From Albidovulum denitrificans (GTDB lineage Bacteria; Pseudomonadota; Alphaproteobacteria; Rhodobacterales; Rhodobacteraceae): a stretch of 64,000 nucleotides of DNA. Of this stretch, positions 63,937 to 64,000 are shown piece after piece. The position numbers and the translations under genes were made by a program. A model generated the notes under the pieces. That model was not told the DNA's origin. It was given only the letters and a program-made list of their open reading frames with translations, and ran no database searches. The stretch covers positions 62,001 to 126,000 of the forward strand of contig NZ_PVEP01000002.1 of assembly GCF_002973535.1 (NCBI RefSeq). Reading direction: 5' to 3'. Numbering within the stretch: the stretch's first letter is position 1; every line of letters begins with the position of its first letter.

Positions 63937-64000
63937 ATGACCAACGCATTTTCCCTGTTCTCGACCCTGAAGGATCGCATTTCCTCGCGCCAGGCGCGGA
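63937..64000 (+). CDS. start of a gene cut by the window edge
   Basis: Only 21 residues are visible (MTNAFSLFSTLKDRISSRQA...). There is no clear Shine-Dalgarno. It is divergent from the epimerase gene and lies at the edge of the polysaccharide locus. Nothing more can be said about its function. Confidence 0.45.
   Translation, partial: MTNAFSLFSTLKDRISSRQAR

Overview
The window is about 64 kb of G+C-rich chromosome. Its family content points to an alphaproteobacterium of the Rhodobacteraceae (Rhodobacter/Paracoccus type). It has an sdhCDAB operon next to mesaconyl-CoA hydratase and a malyl-CoA thioesterase-like gene of the ethylmalonyl-CoA pathway, an mdh-sucCDAB cluster, a two-lipoyl SucB, a DUF2125 protein, a Hint-domain protein and NnrU. 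No rRNA, tRNA, CRISPR array or complete mobile element was recognised.

Positions 1-24,600 are core metabolism. On the minus strand lie mdh, then sucC, a 55-residue membrane protein, sucD, a sulfotransferase-like gene, sucA and sucB (sucB runs off the left edge). On the plus strand lie a glycosyltransferase, a TauE/SafE permease, mcl2, nnrU, a DUF1737 gene, mch and sdhC-sdhD-sdhA-two secreted unknowns-sdhB. The suc and sdh operons share an upstream control module: two GTGATCAC palindromes exactly 21 bp apart in the same orientation. An RND efflux operon led by a YgaP-like gene follows; its operator (ATTC-N8-GAAT) matches the persulfide-sensor (SqrR/BigR) type and overlaps the -10 of a predicted promoter. 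A Hint-domain protein and rpsD, which has a strong promoter and a structured leader, close this part.

Positions 24,700-41,800 hold a GT87-like membrane glycosyltransferase, hisC-tyrC-extensin-like (aromatic amino acid synthesis), DUF2125, a ChaC-like cyclotransferase, a MotA/TolQ-like plus MotB/OmpA-like pair, cysK behind a 93-bp A+T-rich inverted repeat, a second RND operon and pxpBCA (5-oxoprolinase).

Positions 41,900-42,700 carry a lower-GC orphan gene with an HExxH...ExxAD metallopeptidase signature (ImmA/IrrE-like), probably acquired.

Positions 42,900-64,000 form a surface-polysaccharide locus. It contains the dTDP-rhamnose genes (rfbCB and rfbDA, split by a divergent DegP protease and a small membrane hydrolase-like gene). 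A long plus-strand operon follows: UDP-glucuronate decarboxylase, a membrane protein, two GT2 enzymes, a YbhN-like flippase, a UDP-galactopyranose-mutase-like flavoprotein, a deacetylase, a Wzx-like flippase and a GT4. A convergent minus-strand set encodes an epimerase, a GT-C glycosyltransferase and a GMC-like oxidoreductase. A gene that starts 64 bases before the right edge is cut off.

Most genes are ordinary for the family. The best candidates for something new are the shared TCA-cycle operator pair, the foreign-looking small gene and the sulfotransferase inside the suc operon, the persulfide-type control of the RND pump, the MotAB-like pair with a very long coiled coil, and the orphan metallopeptidase.
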